DNA of 64,000 nt from CAZODA01 sp964578485 (lineage in GTDB: Bacteria > Bacteroidota > Bacteroidia > Bacteroidales > Marinilabiliaceae): the NCBI GenBank assembly GCA_964578485.1, contig CAZODA010000011.1, positions 12,057 to 76,056 on the forward strand, in the 5' to 3' direction. The notes beneath the pieces are model-generated. The model ran no database searches. It was not told the origin of the DNA and worked only from the letters and a program-made list of their open reading frames with translations. Positions 60,592 through 64,000 of the stretch are shown piece by piece (the stretch's first letter is position 1; every line of letters starts with the position of its first letter). The translations under genes and the position numbers were made by a program.

Positions 60592-61320
60592 TTAAGAAAT
60601 ATATTTTTCTAATTCTTTCATGCTTATCCTTCCTTCATAAATTGCTTTGCCGAAAATAACCGCCGGTATATTTGATTCATGTAACTTTATTATATCATCC
60701 ATTTTACTAACCCCTCCACTTGCTATCAGATATAGATCAGGAAACTGCTTTAAAATTCTTGTATAAAGTTCAATTGAGGGACCCTGCAGCATCCCATCGC
60801 GACTAATGTCGGTGCAAATTGTTTTTGTTATTCCTTTTTTTATGTAGTCATTTAAAAATTCAAATAAATCTAACTCCGAGGTTTCAAGCCAACCCGAAAT
60901 AGCAATTTTTTCATCTTTTACATCGGAGCCCAGAATTATTTTTTCCGAGCCATATTCTTTAAGCCACTTTTCAAATTCATTAGGATCCTTAACAGCAATA
61001 CTGCCACCGGTAACCATTTTTGCACCACTATTAAATGCAATTTTTAAATCCTTGGAAGTTTTAAGCCCACCCCCAAAATCTATTATCAAAGAGGTTTTTG
61101 AAGCAATGGTTTCAAGAGTTTTATAATTAATAATTTCACCGGCTTTTGCACCGTCTAAATCTACAATATGTAATCTGGTAATACCATGTGCTTCAAATTC
61201 TTTTGCGACCTCCAGGGGGTTTTCGTTATAAACCTTTTTTGTATTGTAATCACCCTTGCTTAGTCTTACACACTTACCATCTATAAGATCAATGGCCGGA
61301 ATTAATTCTATTTTGTTCAT
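60592..61320 (-). CDS. hisA: phosphoribosylformimino-5-aminoimidazole carboxamide ribotide isomerase
   Basis: A 242-residue TIM barrel that catalyses the Amadori isomerisation before HisF. IELIPAIDLIDGKCVRLSKG (3-22) has the catalytic aspartate, IIDFGGGLKT the first phosphate loop, TDISRDGMLQGPS the second catalytic region, and LIASGGVSKMDDI the last phosphate loop. It follows der after 30 bases; in complete his operons hisH would normally lie upstream, so this is a his operon fragment. Confidence 0.97.
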   Translation of the reverse strand: MNKIELIPAIDLIDGKCVRLSKGDYNTKKVYNENPLEVAKEFEAHGITRLHIVDLDGAKAGEIINYKTLETIASKTSLIIDFGGGLKTSKDLKIAFNSGAKMVTGGSIAVKDPNEFEKWLKEYGSEKIILGSDVKDEKIAISGWLETSELDLFEFLNDYIKKGITKTICTDISRDGMLQGPSIELYTRILKQFPDLYLIASGGVSKMDDIIKLHESNIPAVIFGKAIYEGRISMKELEKYIS

Positions 61321-61350
61321 TATTCTTTTTATTGATATTAGCTTATGTTT

Positions 61351-62661
61351 TTATTTTTTACGTATATAAATATTAATTGGTACTCCTGTAAAATCCCAGT
61401 TTTTACGTATTTGATTTTCAAGGAATCGTTTGTAAGCTTCCTTTATATATTGAGGCAAATTACAAAAGAAAGCAAATGATGGAGGTACAGAGGGTAATTG
61501 AGTAATAAATTTGATTTTTATGTTTTTGCCTTTATATGATGGTGGTGGCGTCTTTTCTATAATAGGTAAAAGATAATCGTTGAGCTGTGATGTAGGGATA
61601 CGAACTTTTCTACTTTCATATACTTTTATACCTTCTTCCAATGCTTTAAAAATTCTTTGTTTGTGAATCGCTGAGGTGAATATTATTGGGAAGTTAGTGT
61701 AAGGGGCAGTTTTTTCTCTTATACTTTCGGCGTATAACTTGGTACTTTTACTATCTTTTTCTTGAACAAGGTCCCATTTGTTGATAAGAACTACTACTCC
61801 CTTTTTGTTTCGTTCAATAAGGTTGAAAATTTTATGGTCTTGGCCTTCAAAACCCCTGGTAGCATCAATTAGCAGAAAGCAAACATCTGAGTTTTCTATT
61901 GCTCTGATCGCCCGCATTACAGAATAAAATTCAAGATTTTCACGTACTTTACTTTTTTTACGGATGCCTGCGGTATCAATTAATAAAATATCATGTCCAA
62001 ATTTATTATAACGAGTATGAATACTGTCGCGGGTTGTGCCTGAAACCGGTGTTACAATATTTCTTTCCTCTCCAATGAAAGCATTTATAATTGAAGATTT
62101 TCCTGCATTGGGGCGACCAACAACAGCAAATCTCGGAAGGTCTTTTTCATCTTCAGGTTTTTTCTTTTTTGGCAAGGCTTCAACTAAGGAATCAAGAAGA
62201 TCACCGGTACCTGATCCACTTGTTGCCGATATAGGAAAAAGATTTTCTAAGCCTAAAGAATAAAAATAGGATGATTCAGGGATTTTGTCAAAACTATCTA
62301 CCTTGTTAACCACAACAAAGGCTTTTTTATTTGATTTTCTAATTATACTTGCCACTGTTTCATCTAAATCAGTAATGCCGGTTTGAACATCAACAACAAA
62401 GAGCATAACATCAGCCTCTTCAATCGCTATTATTACTTGCTCTCTAATAGGTTTCTCAAAAGCGTCATCGGTATTAGTGGCATAACCACCTGTATCTATT
62501 ATTGAAAATTCAACACCATTCCAAGTGGTTTTTCCATATATCCGGTCACGGGTTACACCACTTATTTCATCCACAATTGCATGCCTTTGACCTGTAAGAC
62601 GATTAAAAAGCGTTGATTTTCCTACATTGGGCCTGCCTACTATTGCAACTATATTTCCCAT
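61351..62661 (-). CDS. der: ribosome biogenesis GTPase Der (EngA)
   Basis: A 436-residue protein with two tandem G domains. The first has GRPNVGKSTLFNRLTG (8-23), DTGGYAT and NKVDSF; the second has GRPNAGKSSIINAFIG, DTAGIRKK and NKWDLV. A KH-like domain (about 350-436) ends the protein. It acts in 50S subunit assembly. Its 5' end is 25 bases after era, so the two GTPase genes share a transcript. Confidence 0.97.
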   Translation of the reverse strand: MGNIVAIVGRPNVGKSTLFNRLTGQRHAIVDEISGVTRDRIYGKTTWNGVEFSIIDTGGYATNTDDAFEKPIREQVIIAIEEADVMLFVVDVQTGITDLDETVASIIRKSNKKAFVVVNKVDSFDKIPESSYFYSLGLENLFPISATSGSGTGDLLDSLVEALPKKKKPEDEKDLPRFAVVGRPNAGKSSIINAFIGEERNIVTPVSGTTRDSIHTRYNKFGHDILLIDTAGIRKKSKVRENLEFYSVMRAIRAIENSDVCFLLIDATRGFEGQDHKIFNLIERNKKGVVVLINKWDLVQEKDSKSTKLYAESIREKTAPYTNFPIIFTSAIHKQRIFKALEEGIKVYESRKVRIPTSQLNDYLLPIIEKTPPPSYKGKNIKIKFITQLPSVPPSFAFFCNLPQYIKEAYKRFLENQIRKNWDFTGVPINIYIRKK

Positions 62662-62686
62662 TTTTATTTTACCTACTTAAAAAAAA

Positions 62687-63568
62687 CTAATTATTATAAC
62701 CAAATTGTTTTAATAGCTGATCTTCATCTCGCCAGTTTTTTGATACCTTAACAAATAATTTTAAAAACACTTTTTTGTCAAGAAATTTTTCAATGTCTTT
62801 TCTTGCCTGAGTTCCAAGCTTTTTTAAAGCTTTTCCTTGATGTCCTATTAAGATTCCTTTTTGAGAGTCGCGTGCAACATGAATTATTGCCTCTATTTCA
62901 GTATGCTTGTCTTTTTCCTTAAAACTTTCAATTTCAACCTCTGTAGAATAAGGAATCTCCTGCTGGTAATAAAGAAGAATTTTTTCTCTGATAATTTCAG
63001 AAACAAAAAAACGTAGCGGTTTATCCGTTAATGCGTCTTTATCAAAATACGGGGGTGATTCAGGTACTACTTCTAAAATCTTTTTAAAAAGAGTGTCTAT
63101 ATTAAATTTATGTAAGGCTGAAATTGGAAATATTTCAGCATTTGGTAATAAGTCACTCCATAAGGATATTAATTCTTCTAATTTTTCTTGATTAGAAAGG
63201 TCTATTTTATTTATAAGCAAAAAAACAGCCACCCCACTTTTTTTCACAGAATCAATGAAGTCAATATTTTTTCCCGGTTTTTCAATAGTATCTGTAATAA
63301 AAAGAATTACATCTGCATCAGAAAGGGCCGATTTACTGAAACGAAGCATCGATTCTTGTAACTTATATCCAGGATCTAACACCCCCGGGGTATCAGAAAA
63401 AACCAATTGATAGTCCTCTTCGTTCACAATACCTAATATTTTATGACGTGTTGTTTGTGATTTAGGAGTGATAATACTTAAGCGTTCTCCCACAAGTAAA
63501 TTCATTAATGTTGATTTACCAACGTTAGGATTTCCTACTATACTGATAAAACCGGACTTATGTGCCAT
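62687..63568 (-). CDS. era: GTPase Era
   Basis: A 293-residue GTPase required for 16S rRNA maturation and 30S assembly. G1 is GNPNVGKSTLMNLLVG (12-27), G3 SDTPGVLDPG, G4 NKIDLS; the C-terminal KH domain carries GILIGHQGKALKKLGTQARK and KVSKNWRDED. Length is normal. It is first in the era-der-hisAF-hisIE group, divergent from the ribosomal RNA promoter at the right edge, a suggestive placement for a ribosome assembly factor. Confidence 0.97.
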   Translation of the reverse strand: MAHKSGFISIVGNPNVGKSTLMNLLVGERLSIITPKSQTTRHKILGIVNEEDYQLVFSDTPGVLDPGYKLQESMLRFSKSALSDADVILFITDTIEKPGKNIDFIDSVKKSGVAVFLLINKIDLSNQEKLEELISLWSDLLPNAEIFPISALHKFNIDTLFKKILEVVPESPPYFDKDALTDKPLRFFVSEIIREKILLYYQQEIPYSTEVEIESFKEKDKHTEIEAIIHVARDSQKGILIGHQGKALKKLGTQARKDIEKFLDKKVFLKLFVKVSKNWRDEDQLLKQFGYNN

Positions 63569-63598
63569 AATAAATAGTATTCACGTATATTTTTGCTG

Positions 63599-63606
63599 CA
63601 AAGTTA
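63599..63606 (-). promoter_or_regulatory. candidate -7 box of era
   Basis: On the - strand TAACTTTG (63606-63599) matches the Bacteroidota -7 element TAnnTTTG and is followed by GCAGC, a common context. It would give a leader of about 25 bases before the era ATG at 63568. No good -33 box is seen 19-21 bases upstream. Confidence 0.4.
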
Positions 63607-63851
63607 CTATATATTACACTGTTCTTTGATTTTTTTCTTTGAAAGTTGATATTGAAATATTGATAAAAGATTTTTTTAAATTTGCTTGTAACAGTATCAA
63701 GCTTGTATTTTATGAAATTTGAATGAAATCTTAAAACAGCAAATTTCCATTAAAGCAAAAACAAAACATAGTTTTTATTGTTATTGTGAGTACAATAGGT
63801 GTTGAGGATTAGGCGTTTTACATTTTTTAACTGAAAGGCTTGCTTGCAAAG

Positions 63852-63882
63852 TTTGGAGGATAACATTTATTCTCTATCTTTG
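63852..63882 (+). promoter_or_regulatory. strong promoter of rRNA-operon type
   Basis: TTTG at 63852-63855, a 19-base spacer and TATCTTTG at 63875-63882 match the Bacteroidota -33/-7 consensus exactly, followed by CACCC. With a start near 63889 the leader runs to the window edge without any coding frame and contains the boxA-like element at 63985. The stretch 63607-63851 between this promoter and era shows no gene. Confidence 0.75.
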
Positions 63883-63984
63883 CACCCGCATTTTTCCCTT
63901 AACCGTTGCCTGTTTATGTTTTTTTGATTTTTATTTATTATTTGTTTTTTTGTAGAATAAATAATATTTTATATAAAGATATTC

Positions 63985-64000
63985 GTTCTTTGACAATACT
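63985..64000 (+). promoter_or_regulatory. boxA-like antitermination element of a ribosomal RNA leader
   Basis: GTTCTTTGACAATACT at the last bases of the window resembles the GTTCTTTGACATATT element that lies shortly before 16S rRNA in many Bacteroidota (recalled from known rRNA leaders). It recruits Nus factors so that the non-coding transcript is not terminated. The 16S gene itself would start outside the window. Confidence 0.65.

Noticed and set aside
1..64000. CRISPR arrays and tRNA genes
   Set aside because: No regularly spaced repeats and no cloverleaf with a recognisable T-loop were noticed in the intergenic stretches I read; a dedicated tRNA scan could not be run.

Overview
The window is chromosomal DNA of a Bacteroidota bacterium, probably from the Bacteroidales/Marinilabiliales side of the phylum. 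The evidence is two SusC/SusD pairs, a type IX secretion gene (porG) with several proteins carrying C-terminal sorting domains, promoters of the TTG-N19/20-TAnnTTTG type, little use of Shine-Dalgarno sites, and AT-rich DNA. No species can be named from the sequence alone.

Layout. (1) 1-6013 is an accessory array, all on the + strand, of small gene units: a membrane protein plus XRE regulator, a hypothetical protein plus secreted papain-like protease, the DarT/DarG toxin-antitoxin pair, a lone XRE antitoxin with its own operator, and a frameshifted exported protein. The units are separated by long imperfect inverted repeats that look like recombination sites of integron cassettes. No integrase is present. 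(2) 6041-11563 is core genome: putative porin, gamma-carbonic anhydrase-like protein, murI and three ompH/skp paralogues. (3) 12335-33096 is a + strand polysaccharide-utilisation-like locus: fasciclin lipoprotein, SusC, SusD, two more fasciclin lipoproteins, a second SusC/SusD pair, a secreted beta-strand repeat protein and a multidomain pectate lyase. It lies between ompH and bamA, which are normally neighbours. (4) 33248-48655 is core genome: bamA, uppS, porG, nadK, a CBS protein, pdxJ, an esterase, an RDD protein, a 1239-residue histidine kinase, rlmH, a DUF4783-like protein, nadC and a type II NADH dehydrogenase. (5) 48867-56176 is a three-gene - strand operon: a sulfatase-modifying-factor-like lipoprotein, a small sorting-domain protein and an 1805-residue protein combining a C10 cysteine protease, leucine-rich repeats, a ZU5-like segment and an HExxH metalloprotease-like segment. 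(6) 56347-58827 is a GH43 glycosidase with a GPH-family sugar symporter. (7) 59144-63568 is hisIE, hisF, hisA, der and era. (8) The right edge carries a strong ribosomal-RNA-type promoter and a boxA-like element, so a 16S rRNA gene probably starts just outside the window.

How parts fit together. PorG and BamA serve the outer membrane and type IX secretion; the papain-like protease, the repeat protein, the pectate lyase and the 54295-54900 protein end in candidate type IX sorting domains. The SusC/SusD/fasciclin set would bind and import oligosaccharides released by the lyase. The cytoplasmic GH43 enzyme and symporter would handle short pentose oligosaccharides. The strongest leads are the double-protease giant at 48867-54284, the cassette-like array at the left edge, and the fasciclin-rich locus that splits the bamA-ompH neighbourhood.
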